The notes under the pieces are model-generated. The model was not told the origin of the DNA. It searched no databases and was given only the letters and a program-made list of their open reading frames with translations. DNA of 64,000 bases from JAFGXF01 sp963732595 (lineage in GTDB: Bacteria > Chloroflexota > Anaerolineae > Anaerolineales > Anaerolineaceae). Every line of letters starts with the position of its first letter. Position 1 is the first letter of the stretch. The DNA is taken from NCBI GenBank assembly GCA_963732595.1, contig CAVSZZ010000001.1, forward strand, positions 1 to 64,000, in the 5' to 3' direction. The position numbers and the translations under genes were made by a program. Shown in pieces: positions 37,068 through 45,302 of the stretch.

Positions 37068-39179
37068 GTGGATCACGACTTATTAAACGGCTTGTTACGG
37101 CCAAAATCAATCGCTGTCATCGGGGCATCTGCCAAACCCGGTAAGATCGGTTACACCGTCATCGATAATCTCATCAAGGACGGCTACCCGGGCAAGATCT
37201 ATCCGATTAATCCGGAGGCGACCGAGATTCTCGGTCTCAAGGTCTACAAGAACATCGGTGATGTTCCGGGTGATGTGGATGCGGCCGTCATGACCATCCC
37301 GGCCAAGATCGTGGCACAGGAATTGATCGAATGCGGCAAGAAGAAGGTCAAAGGTATCATCCTGATCACCTCGGGTTTCAGCGAGGTTGGCCGCAAGGAT
37401 ATGGAAGATGAACTGGTCGTGATCGCCCGCCAGTACAACATGCGCATCCTCGGACCCAATATTGTGGGGACCCTGTCGAACTCTGATAAATTGAACGCAT
37501 CCTTTGCGCCCTGTCTGCCCTTGCCTGGCAAGGTCTCGCTGGCATCCCAGAGCGGTGCCCTGCTGATCGCGCTGGATGCATCGACCTATGTCCGCCGGGT
37601 CGGTTTCGACAAGCTCATCTCCAATGGCAACATGTGCGATGTCAATTTCACTGACCTGGTCACCTGGCTGGGTGCAGATGAAAACACCTCCTGCATTGCG
37701 CTGTATATCGAAGGATTCAAGAATGGGCGCAGTTTTATCGAGGCAGCCCAGAAGGTGAACAAACCCATCGTGGCATTAAAAGCCGGTATTTCTGCCCACG
37801 GCGCAGCCGCGGCGGCTTCGCATACCGGCTCCCTGGCCGGCGCGGTTAAGGTCTATGGCGCAGCTTTTAAACAGGCCGGTGTGATCCAGGCGACTGATCT
37901 GGATGATCTGTTCGACCGGGTGTTGGCGCTTTCCATCCAACCGCCCATGATGGGCGATAACCTGCTTGTCCTGACCAATGGCGGTGGTGTGGGCGTCCTG
38001 GCAACCGACGCCGCCGAAAGATGCGGCCTGCCTCTGCATTTCGCACCGGAAGATGTCCAGCTGGAATTACGCAAACATATGCCGGAATTCGGGTCCGCCA
38101 AGAATCCTGTGGATATGACCGGCATGGCCGGCAATGAGTGGTATTTTGAGACCACCCGTTTTGCCATTGCTCACCCCTGGACACATGGTCTGACCGTCCT
38201 TTACTGTGAAACCGCCATGACCGATCCTCAGCAGATCGCCGAGGCGATTAAGCGCGCCGTCGATGAATCCGGTGTCAAGGGTAAACCGGTAACCGTCTCA
38301 TTTGTCGGTGGGGAACGTTCCGACAAAGCCATCCAATGGCTGGTAGAGCAAGGCATCCCTGCCTTCGGTGCACCGGATCGCGCCATCAATGCGGTGGCCA
38401 CCCTGCGTGAATATACGCGCCTGCGTGAATCCAAGGCAGACCCGGCGGTTAACTGCACGGGTGTGGACAGCACCACTGCCCGAAAGATCATCGCCAAAGC
38501 CCGTGCCGAAAAACGCAGCGCCCTGACCGAGATCGAAGCCAAGCAGATCTTTGAGATATACGGTCTGCCGACCACCAAAACCACCCTGGCCACCACTGAA
38601 GATGAGGCGGTTAAGCATGCCGATACGACCGGTTACCCGGTGGTCATGAAAATCGTCTCCCCCGAGATCATCCATAAATCCGATGCCGGTGGTGTTAAGG
38701 TCAATGTCAAGGACGCGGCAGCTGTACGTGAAGCCTATAAGACCATCCTGGCCAATGCCAAAGCCTACAAAGCCGATGCCAATATCCATGGTGTCGCCAT
38801 CCAGGAAATGGCACCCTGGGGCACAGAGGTCATCATGGGTTCGGTCAATGATCCCAGTTTCGGTCCAACCCAGATGTTCGGTCTGGGCGGGATCTTTGTG
38901 GAAGTGCTCAAGGATGTGACCTTCCGGGTGGCACCCGTCTCCCGCGGTCAGGCTGAACAAATGCTGACTGAAATCCGGGGTGCACCCATCCTGGATGGCG
39001 TCCGCGGTGAGGCTCCGCGCGACAAGGCTGCCCTGGTGGATGTGCTGTGCAAATTCTCCGCGCTGATTATCGACCTCGCGGATGAGATTGCAGAAACCGA
39101 CGCCAATCCGGTGATCGTCTATGAGAAGGGCAATGGTTTGAAAGTCGTTGATGCGCGTATCATCCTGAAGAAAAAATAG
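37068..39179 (+). CDS. Acetate--CoA ligase (ADP-forming), fused alpha-beta
   Basis: 703 residues joining both subunits in one chain. The CoA-binding domain begins IAVIGASAKPGKIGYTVIDNL. The phosphate-carrying His is in AAASHTGSLAGAVKVYG, near residue 254. The C-terminal ATP-grasp half has VVMKIVSPEIIHKSDAGGVKV. The enzyme makes ATP from acyl-CoA, ADP and phosphate, a main energy-saving step in fermenting archaea and some anaerobic bacteria. Start is GTG at 37068 with GGAGG before it. A terminator follows. Acyl preference (acetyl, aryl or branched) cannot be told. Confidence 0.92.
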   Translation: MDHDLLNGLLRPKSIAVIGASAKPGKIGYTVIDNLIKDGYPGKIYPINPEATEILGLKVYKNIGDVPGDVDAAVMTIPAKIVAQELIECGKKKVKGIILITSGFSEVGRKDMEDELVVIARQYNMRILGPNIVGTLSNSDKLNASFAPCLPLPGKVSLASQSGALLIALDASTYVRRVGFDKLISNGNMCDVNFTDLVTWLGADENTSCIALYIEGFKNGRSFIEAAQKVNKPIVALKAGISAHGAAAAASHTGSLAGAVKVYGAAFKQAGVIQATDLDDLFDRVLALSIQPPMMGDNLLVLTNGGGVGVLATDAAERCGLPLHFAPEDVQLELRKHMPEFGSAKNPVDMTGMAGNEWYFETTRFAIAHPWTHGLTVLYCETAMTDPQQIAEAIKRAVDESGVKGKPVTVSFVGGERSDKAIQWLVEQGIPAFGAPDRAINAVATLREYTRLRESKADPAVNCTGVDSTTARKIIAKARAEKRSALTEIEAKQIFEIYGLPTTKTTLATTEDEAVKHADTTGYPVVMKIVSPEIIHKSDAGGVKVNVKDAAAVREAYKTILANAKAYKADANIHGVAIQEMAPWGTEVIMGSVNDPSFGPTQMFGLGGIFVEVLKDVTFRVAPVSRGQAEQMLTEIRGAPILDGVRGEAPRDKAALVDVLCKFSALIIDLADEIAETDANPVIVYEKGNGLKVVDARIILKKK

Positions 39180-39200
39180 TTCAGGATCCAGATCAACCCG

Positions 39201-39229
39201 GAGTGAGGTGAAAATCCTCACTCTTTTTT
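39201..39229 (+). terminator. Terminator after the ADP-forming synthetase
   Basis: GAGTGAGG and CCTCACTC make a perfect 8-bp stem with a 7-nt loop, followed by TTTTTTA. Confidence 0.9.
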
Positions 39230-39240
39230 AATCTCAAACC

Positions 39241-39270
39241 TGACAATTCTTGTCCGTATTTTGTTATAAT
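39241..39270 (+). promoter_or_regulatory. Promoter of the L,D-transpeptidase gene
   Basis: A TGACAA-like -35 at 39241-39246 and a perfect TATAAT at 39265-39270, 18 bp apart. The ATG at 39280 is only 9 bases after the -10, giving a near-leaderless mRNA. Confidence 0.6.
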
Positions 39271-39279
39271 GATTGCACT

Positions 39280-40314
39280 ATGGTACCGACTTTACAGCGT
39301 CGCGCTTTCCTGAAACTGGGCATGCTCAGTCTGTCGAGCCTGGCATTCCGCCCCCTGCAGGGCGTCGCTGCCAAACTGGTCTCGCCCAGCCTGGGGCGCG
39401 TCTCAGCCAAATCGCTCAGCGTTTACCGCAAAGCGGACGATGGCAGCCTTATCCTGTTCCAACATTTCCGCGATGAGCTGGTCAATGTGTATAACGAGGT
39501 GGTCTCAGAAAGCGGACCGTCTTACAATCCTCGCTGGTACCGTGTCTGGCGCGGTTATATGCACAGCGGCAAGCTGGTTAAGGTGAAATACCTCCTGAAT
39601 CCGGTCGAACGGACCATCCCAACCGGAGGCGCCTTATGTGAAGTCACAGTACCCTTCACACAGGCCTATCGCCTTCTCAAATCAGGGACCTGGGAACAGG
39701 TTTACCGCCTGTATTACGGCTCGACCCACTGGGTGACCGGACTCGCAGGCGGCATGGATGGCACACCCTGGTACATCATCACCGATGAATTGGGCGAACT
39801 GCAGTACCGCGCCCCGGCCAGCCATTTCCGCTTCATTCAACCTGAAGAACTTGCGCCGCTTTCCAGCGACGTTCCACCGGACAAGAAACGGATCGAAGTC
39901 TCCCTCACGGATCAGACCCTGACCGCTTATGAAGGCGACACAGTAGTGCTCAATACGAAGATCTCCTCCGGCATCGATACCGAGTCCAGCAACGGCGTGC
40001 CGACCAAGACGCCGCGCGGAAAATTCAATATTGAGATCAAGATGCCCTCCAAGCACATGGGCGACGGCATGATCACCAACGATCCCGAGGCATACGAATT
40101 CCCGGGCGTCCCGTGGACGTCCTTCTTCGTGTGGGATGTTGGTGTGGCTTTCCATGGCACCTACTGGCACGACAGCTTCGGCATCCCCATGAGTCACGGT
40201 TGTATCAACATGAAAAATGAGGAAGCCAAATGGATCTATCGCTGGTCCACCCCGGTCATCGACACCGGTGAATGGGATAAGAACGGCATGGGAACGCGGG
40301 TCACCGTCGCCTGA
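39280..40314 (+). CDS. Tat-exported L,D-transpeptidase (YkuD domain)
   Basis: About 344 residues. The N-terminus MVPTLQRRAFLKLGMLSLSS carries a twin-arginine export motif (RRAFLK). The C-terminal YkuD catalytic domain has MSHGCINM with the nucleophile Cys, and HGTYWHD before it. It cross-links peptidoglycan stems or attaches proteins. I start at the ATG at 39280 because the Tat motif then lies near the N-terminus and a promoter ends just upstream; a start 30 bases earlier would lie over the -35/-10. No lipobox. Confidence 0.88.
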   Translation: MVPTLQRRAFLKLGMLSLSSLAFRPLQGVAAKLVSPSLGRVSAKSLSVYRKADDGSLILFQHFRDELVNVYNEVVSESGPSYNPRWYRVWRGYMHSGKLVKVKYLLNPVERTIPTGGALCEVTVPFTQAYRLLKSGTWEQVYRLYYGSTHWVTGLAGGMDGTPWYIITDELGELQYRAPASHFRFIQPEELAPLSSDVPPDKKRIEVSLTDQTLTAYEGDTVVLNTKISSGIDTESSNGVPTKTPRGKFNIEIKMPSKHMGDGMITNDPEAYEFPGVPWTSFFVWDVGVAFHGTYWHDSFGIPMSHGCINMKNEEAKWIYRWSTPVIDTGEWDKNGMGTRVTVA

Positions 40315-40319
40315 TCGGA

Positions 40320-41519
40320 TTAATCCCCCACAAATTGCATGAACACCTGGTTACCGAGCAACCTGCCCCTGCGCGTCAACCGGAGTTGTTCCTTTTCCCC
40401 TCCAACCCACTCCAACAGTCCGGTTTGAATTAGACCATCGATCTGACTTGGATATTTTTGATAAATATCGATATGATACTGGTCAATATATTGGCTACGC
40501 GCAATTCCTTCTTTTGTCAATCTCAGGCCAACCATCAGGCCTTCCTGAAGCCGCGCAGCCTTATCGATTGCCAACCGGTTCTCATTGGCCGGGGATAATG
40601 GGTATGGTTGTGGCGCGCCATCCTTTATTCGTGCGATGTACGCGTCGATCCCGCAGACATTGGCAGTCCGCATCCCCTGGCTGTAGCCATGCGCTCCCGC
40701 ACCAAATCCCAGGTAGGGATCGTTATGCCAGTATTGAAGATTGTGGTCGCAGCTGAGCAAATTCCCAGTTCGGGATAAAGCCCAGTTCGAGATCTCATAT
40801 TGTTCATAACCGGCCGATGCCAGCTGATCCATGGCCATCTCATAGCAATCGGCAGCCTGGTCATCATCCACAGCGGGAAGATCATCCGCAGCGATCCTGC
40901 GTGCCAGGGGTGTGTTCTCCTCCAGCGTCAGGGCATAGCAGGATAGGTGCTCCGGGTGCAGCTGGATCGCCAGGTCCAGGCTGGCCTGCCAGTCCGTTGT
41001 CTTTTGGCCGGGTAAACCGTACATGAAATCTAAGTTCAGGTTATCAAAACCCGCCTGACGCGCATCCTCAACTGCCTGACGGATGCCGGTCACCGTGTGG
41101 ATCCTGCCCAAAAGCGCCAGCTCGTGCGGCAGCGCCGATTGGGCGCCCAGGCTGAGCCGGTTGACACCCAGCTCCAGCAGCCCGGCTAAGTAAGGTCTGT
41201 CGACCGTGCCGGGATTGGCTTCAAGGCTGATCTCCTTTAGTTCTTCAGTCTTGAAGGAGCGTCTCACTGTATTCAGGATCTTCTGGAATTGCCCCAGTGA
41301 TAACAACGACGGTGTGCCACCGCCAAAGTAGATTGTACGGATCGGGACCGGTTCATCCCTGCTGCCGGCCACCTCGCTGATCTCCCGGCACAAAGCCTCC
41401 ACATAGGTTGGAATGTCCGCAGACCGGCCGGTATAGGTGTTAAAATCACAGTACAGACACCGCTGTCGACAGAATGGAATATGGATATAGATGCTGTGTG
41501 AATCCATCCCATCGAGCAT
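40320..41519 (-). CDS. hemW: Radical-SAM HemW-like protein (coproporphyrinogen III oxidase-like)
   Basis: About 400 residues. The N-terminal SIYIHIPFCRQRCLYCDFNT holds the CxxxCxxC [4Fe-4S] motif and the preceding HIPFC signature. IRTIYFGGGTPSLL and a C-terminal HemN-type domain follow. HemW proteins are heme-trafficking chaperones rather than true oxidases. Start is at 41517-41519 (or 41505-41507); the open frame continues far upstream but there overlaps the divergent LysM gene and encodes no family sequence. Confidence 0.85.
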   Translation of the reverse strand: MLDGMDSHSIYIHIPFCRQRCLYCDFNTYTGRSADIPTYVEALCREISEVAGSRDEPVPIRTIYFGGGTPSLLSLGQFQKILNTVRRSFKTEELKEISLEANPGTVDRPYLAGLLELGVNRLSLGAQSALPHELALLGRIHTVTGIRQAVEDARQAGFDNLNLDFMYGLPGQKTTDWQASLDLAIQLHPEHLSCYALTLEENTPLARRIAADDLPAVDDDQAADCYEMAMDQLASAGYEQYEISNWALSRTGNLLSCDHNLQYWHNDPYLGFGAGAHGYSQGMRTANVCGIDAYIARIKDGAPQPYPLSPANENRLAIDKAARLQEGLMVGLRLTKEGIARSQYIDQYHIDIYQKYPSQIDGLIQTGLLEWVGGEKEQLRLTRRGRLLGNQVFMQFVGD

Positions 41520-41549
41520 ATCACAGCCGGGGAACCTTGCGTAGCCCCG

Positions 41550-41579
41550 GTGACCATCTCTATCGTGGAATGGTATAAT
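41550..41579 (+). promoter_or_regulatory. Promoter of the LysM protein gene
   Basis: GTGACC (41550-41555) and an extended -10, TGG-TATAAT (41574-41579), 18-bp spacing. AAGGAAACC precedes the ATG at 41620. Confidence 0.6.
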
Positions 41580-41619
41580 TTTGCCCTGATTAAAGGAAGT
41601 CCTGATTATAAGGAAACCA

Positions 41620-42762
41620 ATGAGTCCTGATTCAAAACCAACCAAACTATGTCCGACCTGCGGCACGCGCCTGAGCGATAACGCCAGCCGTTGCCCGGTC
41701 TGCGGTACCACCATCAACACCCCTGAGACGGCCAAAAAAGCCAAACCGATCCAGGGGACCCGCATGCCAGAGATCACCTTGAGCCTGCCGGTTGCGCTCG
41801 GCATCCTTGCGCTCGTCCTCATCATCGGCGCTGTGTTCGTCTATATCGGCTTGAATTCCACCGGTTCCATTGCGAAAGCCACCGGGACTCCCACGCCCTC
41901 CCAGACGCCAACCATCACACTGACCCCGACGGCCTCGCTGACCCCCACCCTGGCGCCCACCTGGACCCCCCTGCCACCCATCGAATACACGATCTCATCC
42001 GGCGACTCCTGTATTTCGATCGCCCTGGCTTTCAATATCAGTGTAGCCAGCATTGTCCTCGAGAACAGCCTGCCGGCATCCTGCAGCCCGCTCACCATCG
42101 GCAACAAGCTGCGCATCCCTCAACCCACTCGCACGGCCACCGCCGCGCCGACCAACACACTCAGCGCGGTCGAATCCACCGACGCGGCCTGCCAAAAATT
42201 GGACTACACCGTGCAGGCGAACGATACCTTGAGCGGTATCTCCAATAACTACAATGTCAGTCAGACCGCCATCAAGGAATACAACGGCCTGGTCAGCGAT
42301 GTGGTCCGTGAAGGTCAAGTCATCAAGATCCCGCTGTGCATGCGTGCGCCGACTGCCGGACCTTCACCGACCCCCACCACGCCGCCTCCCTATGCCGGTC
42401 CCAATTTGCTCAGCCCCGCGGATGGATCGGTGTTCACCATAACGAATGATGTGGTCACGCTGCAATGGGCATCGGTGGGTGCTCTGCGCCCCAATGAAGC
42501 CTATCAGATCACCGTGGAAGATACCACCGACGGCACCGGGCGCAAACTGGTTGATTACGTGGTTGACACCACTTACAATGTTCCCTCCTCCTTCCGGCCT
42601 GCCAGCGATCAGCCGCATGCGCTGCGTTGGTGGGTGATCGTCGTCCGCGCGACCGGCACGGATGCTTCCAGCAATCCCATCTGGGATTTCGCCGGGTCCG
42701 CCAGCAAGCAGTTGGTCTTTATCTGGTGGGGCGCCGTACCGGCGGCCACGCCGCAGCCATAG
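41620..42762 (+). CDS. Zinc-ribbon, single-pass membrane LysM protein
   Basis: 380 residues. A cytoplasmic zinc ribbon (CPTCG at about residue 11, CPVCG at about 26) is followed by one membrane helix (about residues 55-80), then a Thr/Pro-rich stalk (TPTPSQTPTITLTPT). Two LysM domains follow: YTISSGDSCISIALAFN, and YTVQANDTLSGISNNYNV at about residue 195. A second Pro/Thr stretch and a beta-rich C-terminal domain with two Trp-Trp pairs end the protein. LysM binds N-acetylglucosamine in peptidoglycan, so the protein likely anchors or senses cell wall. A strong terminator follows. Confidence 0.82.
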   Translation: MSPDSKPTKLCPTCGTRLSDNASRCPVCGTTINTPETAKKAKPIQGTRMPEITLSLPVALGILALVLIIGAVFVYIGLNSTGSIAKATGTPTPSQTPTITLTPTASLTPTLAPTWTPLPPIEYTISSGDSCISIALAFNISVASIVLENSLPASCSPLTIGNKLRIPQPTRTATAAPTNTLSAVESTDAACQKLDYTVQANDTLSGISNNYNVSQTAIKEYNGLVSDVVREGQVIKIPLCMRAPTAGPSPTPTTPPPYAGPNLLSPADGSVFTITNDVVTLQWASVGALRPNEAYQITVEDTTDGTGRKLVDYVVDTTYNVPSSFRPASDQPHALRWWVIVVRATGTDASSNPIWDFAGSASKQLVFIWWGAVPAATPQP

Positions 42763-42778
42763 TATGCCCGAATAATGC

Positions 42779-42806
42779 AAAAGAGCAGGCGATTGCCTGC
42801 TCTTTT
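42779..42806 (+). terminator. Terminator after the LysM gene
   Basis: A perfect 12-bp stem AAAAGAGCAGGC / GCCTGCTCTTTT with a 4-nt loop, T-rich at its end; symmetric enough to act on both strands. Confidence 0.9.
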
Positions 42807-42874
42807 GTTATACCCAAAGAAAGTGCGACGAGCCCTCGAGATCTTTCCGCGAGATTGCGGATAGGCGCATATCT

Positions 42875-43290
42875 CCTCTCCCTGCCAAGGCGGGGAGAGG
42901 CCAATTCTACAGAGTGTCAATAAGCATCATTCCTGGGTTATCTATCTTGATGTTCATTGCTCATCCTTCCTTGAGGTGAGGGGTATTAATCTGTAGCAGC
43001 CCTCCCTCTCCACCGACACACGTGGTAGTAATATTTAATCGATCAATACTCACGCCAAATGATCTCTTCTTAATAGAGAATTGCCTCTCCCGCCCACTTA
43101 ACCGTGGGCGGGAGAGGATCATTTCTCCACAGACGACATTTGTGGAATGCAGATTCTTGATCCTCCCCTCGTCTTCTGACGGGGGGAGGCGGAATCAAGG
43201 CGTAGTGAACGCCTTCGTTTCGGTTTATAACAATCGTTTCAATGCTTAATATTCTCTGAGGAGAGGGGTCTTACCCGGAGCAATCCTCTC
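42875..43290. repeat. Composite hairpin repeat, copy 1
   Basis: Non-coding. In order: hairpin alpha (CCTCTCCC-GCC / GGC-GGGAGAGG, 42875-42900), a linker with ATTCCTGGGT and TTCCTTGAGGTGAGGGG, a segment with GACACACGTGGTAGTA, hairpin beta (CTCTCCCGCCCAC / GTGGGCGGGAGAG, 43085-43116), hairpin gamma (CCTCCCC-TCGTC / GACGGGGGGAGG, about 43160-43190) with GGCGGAATC after it, and an end with CTGAGGAGAGGGG. No protein is recognisable. Confidence 0.75.
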
Positions 43291-43420
43291 TCACCTCCCT
43301 CGGGTGAGTCGAGCTTTAGCGAGGATCTCTGAGGGACACTCCCCGTGTTACACCGTGACCCGGGGACACACGCCAAAGGTGTCCAAAGGAGAGTGCGACG
43401 AGCATTGGGAGCAGGCACCA

Positions 43421-43449
43421 ACCCCCTCTCCCTCCTGAGGAGGGGGAGG
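43421..43449. repeat. Extra GC-rich hairpin between composite copies
   Basis: CCCCCTCTCCCTCC and GGAGGGGGAGG form an imperfect stem of the same CTCTCCC type. Around it (43290-43490) are phrases such as GACACTCCCCGTG and GGGGACACACG that recall the 60.2-61.3 kb region. Confidence 0.5.
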
Positions 43450-43494
43450 AGCCAATACTCATTTACGACAAGACTACATTTTATATTTTTTTAT

Positions 43495-43980
43495 CCTCTC
43501 CCCGCTGCTGGCGAGGAGAGGCCAATTCTAAAGAATTTCAGTAATTATCATTCTTGGGTCATATATCAGGATGTTCATTGCACAACCTTCCTTGAGATGA
43601 GGGGCATTGCCTGAAGGAACCCTCCTTCACCACTGACACACGTGGTAGTAGTATTTAATCGATTAATTCTCACACCGAATGATCTCTTTTTAATTAAACA
43701 TTGCCTCTCCTTCCCACCAGACCATGGGCGGGAGAGGATCAATTATCCATGGACACGTCGTGTCCGAAGGACGTACCGCGCTCGCTGCGAAGTGGGAGTC
43801 GTGGTGATTGATATCAATTAATAGTTGAGTGAAGGCTGAAGTTTCTTGATCCTCCCCCCGTCAAAGGACGGGGAGATGTGGATCCTTCGCTATGCAATCG
43901 CATTGGTTCTGTACAATAATCTATAAATAAACAGAAATCATTCTTCTCTGAGGAGAGGGGCACTACCAAAAGCAACCCTC
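43495..43980. repeat. Composite hairpin repeat, copy 2
   Basis: The same order as copy 1: alpha stem CCTCTCC / GGAGAGG at 43495-43521, the linker with ATTCTTGGGT, GACACACGTGGTAGTAG, the beta stem (about 43700-43738, ending GGGCGGGAGAGGATC), the gamma stem (GATCCTCCCCCCGTC / GACGGGGAG, 43849-43876) and CTCTGAGGAGAGGGGCAC. It differs from copy 1 at many bases while the stems stay paired. Confidence 0.7.
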
Positions 43981-44054
43981 CCTCACCCTGCAAATGATGC
44001 TGACACTGAGGATTTGATTCGAAGTGCTTTTCATGGGAATCATCTATATTCAAA

Positions 44055-44290
44055 TGTCTCCTCTCCCTCCTATCGAGGGAGAGGAGGATAATAGTAATGA
44101 ATACTTAGCCTCTATCTAATGAGTATAAATTATCAAATTTCTCTCCCCGTCCAAAGACGGGGAGAGGCAAATTATTCAGACTGTCAGTAACCATCATTCC
44201 TGGGGCATCAATCAGAATGTCCATCGCATTACCTTCCTTAAGGTTAGGGGCATTGCCTGGAGGAACACTCCCTCTCCCAGCAAATTACAT
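44055..44290. repeat. Composite hairpin repeat, partial copy 3 and adjoining hairpin
   Basis: A hairpin TCCTCTCCCTC / GAGGGAGAGGA at 44057-44085, then alpha (CTCTCCCCGTC / GACGGGGAGAG, 44141-44166), followed by the ATTCCTGGGGC linker and CCTTCCTTAAGGTTAGGGGC. The copy stops exactly at the end of trxB. Confidence 0.7.
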
Positions 44291-45259
44291 TTAGGAAGAT
44301 CCGTTATTTTCGAGGAAACGCGTCGCCTGGATGGCAGCGGCCGCACCCATGCCCGCCGAGGTGACTACCTGGCGGAAGTGCCGGTCAGCGACCTCACCCG
44401 CCGCATAGACACCCGGGATGCTGGTCTCCATCAATTCGTTGACCACGAGGTACCCCTGTTCATCAAGTGATAGCTGGCCTTTGAACAGGGCCGTGTTGGG
44501 GACATGCCCGATGAAGACGAACACACCTTCGACCGCCAGGTCCTTTTCCTTCCCAGACTTGAGATCCTTGATCTTCAAGGATTTGACTGCATCATCGCCT
44601 TGGATGGACGTAACAACGTGGTGCAGCAATAATTTAATATGTGGATTCTCACGCACGCGCTGCTGCAGCAAGGCCGCCCCCCGGAACTCGTCCCGGCGGT
44701 GGATGATCGTCACCGATGAAGTGAAACGGGTCATGAATAAGGCTTCTTCCAGTGCGCTGTCACCCCCGCCGACCACTGCCACAGGTCGGTCTTTGAAGAA
44801 CCAGCCGTCACAGGTGGCGCAGTAGGAAATACCCTTTCCGGTTAATTCCTTTTCACCCGGGACGTTCAGGTGATTGGCGCTGGCGCCGGTCGTGATGATC
44901 AATGTATCGGTCGTGTATGTTTTTCCATAAGTTGCCACTTTAAAAGGGCGTCTGGAAAGATCCACGCTGTCAGCCGTTTCATACAAAACCTCTGTTCCGA
45001 ATTTCTCGGCTTGCTTCACGAATAACTCACCCAGCTGTGAACCGCCGATCCCGTCTGGAAATCCGGGATAATTCTCGATCATATTGGTCACACCCGCCTG
45101 ACCGTGCAGTTCCATGCCGGTTAGCAGCAGGGGTTTCAACTCCGCCCGGGCTCCATACAAGGCCGCAGACAGACCGGCTGGACCTGAACCCAGGATGATC
45201 AGTCGCCGGTGGTTTTCACCCACAGGGTTAATTTTCCGCTTTGGTTTCGGTTTGGTCAT
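44291..45259 (-). CDS. trxB: Thioredoxin reductase
   Basis: 322 residues. FAD motif LIILGSGPAGLSAALYGARA, redox-active CxxC in ISYCATCDGWF, NADPH motif VAVVGGGDSALEEALFM, and the C-terminal PGVYAAGEVADRHFRQV. A short basic N-terminal tail (MTKPKPKRK) precedes. It recycles the thioredoxin encoded at 30.9 kb. The gene is followed by the hairpin repeats, which may also terminate it. The aminotransferase gene lies upstream on the same strand, 43 bp away. Confidence 0.93.
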   Translation of the reverse strand: MTKPKPKRKINPVGENHRRLIILGSGPAGLSAALYGARAELKPLLLTGMELHGQAGVTNMIENYPGFPDGIGGSQLGELFVKQAEKFGTEVLYETADSVDLSRRPFKVATYGKTYTTDTLIITTGASANHLNVPGEKELTGKGISYCATCDGWFFKDRPVAVVGGGDSALEEALFMTRFTSSVTIIHRRDEFRGAALLQQRVRENPHIKLLLHHVVTSIQGDDAVKSLKIKDLKSGKEKDLAVEGVFVFIGHVPNTALFKGQLSLDEQGYLVVNELMETSIPGVYAAGEVADRHFRQVVTSAGMGAAAAIQATRFLENNGSS

Positions 45260-45302
45260 AATGTGATTCTCTTTGAATACTGGTTAGATGTGATCCAAAG
45301 CT

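Noticed and set aside
41520..41825. N-terminal extension of hemW by about 100 residues
   Set aside because: The extension is in low-complexity antisense to the LysM gene and the family begins right at SIYIHIPFC.
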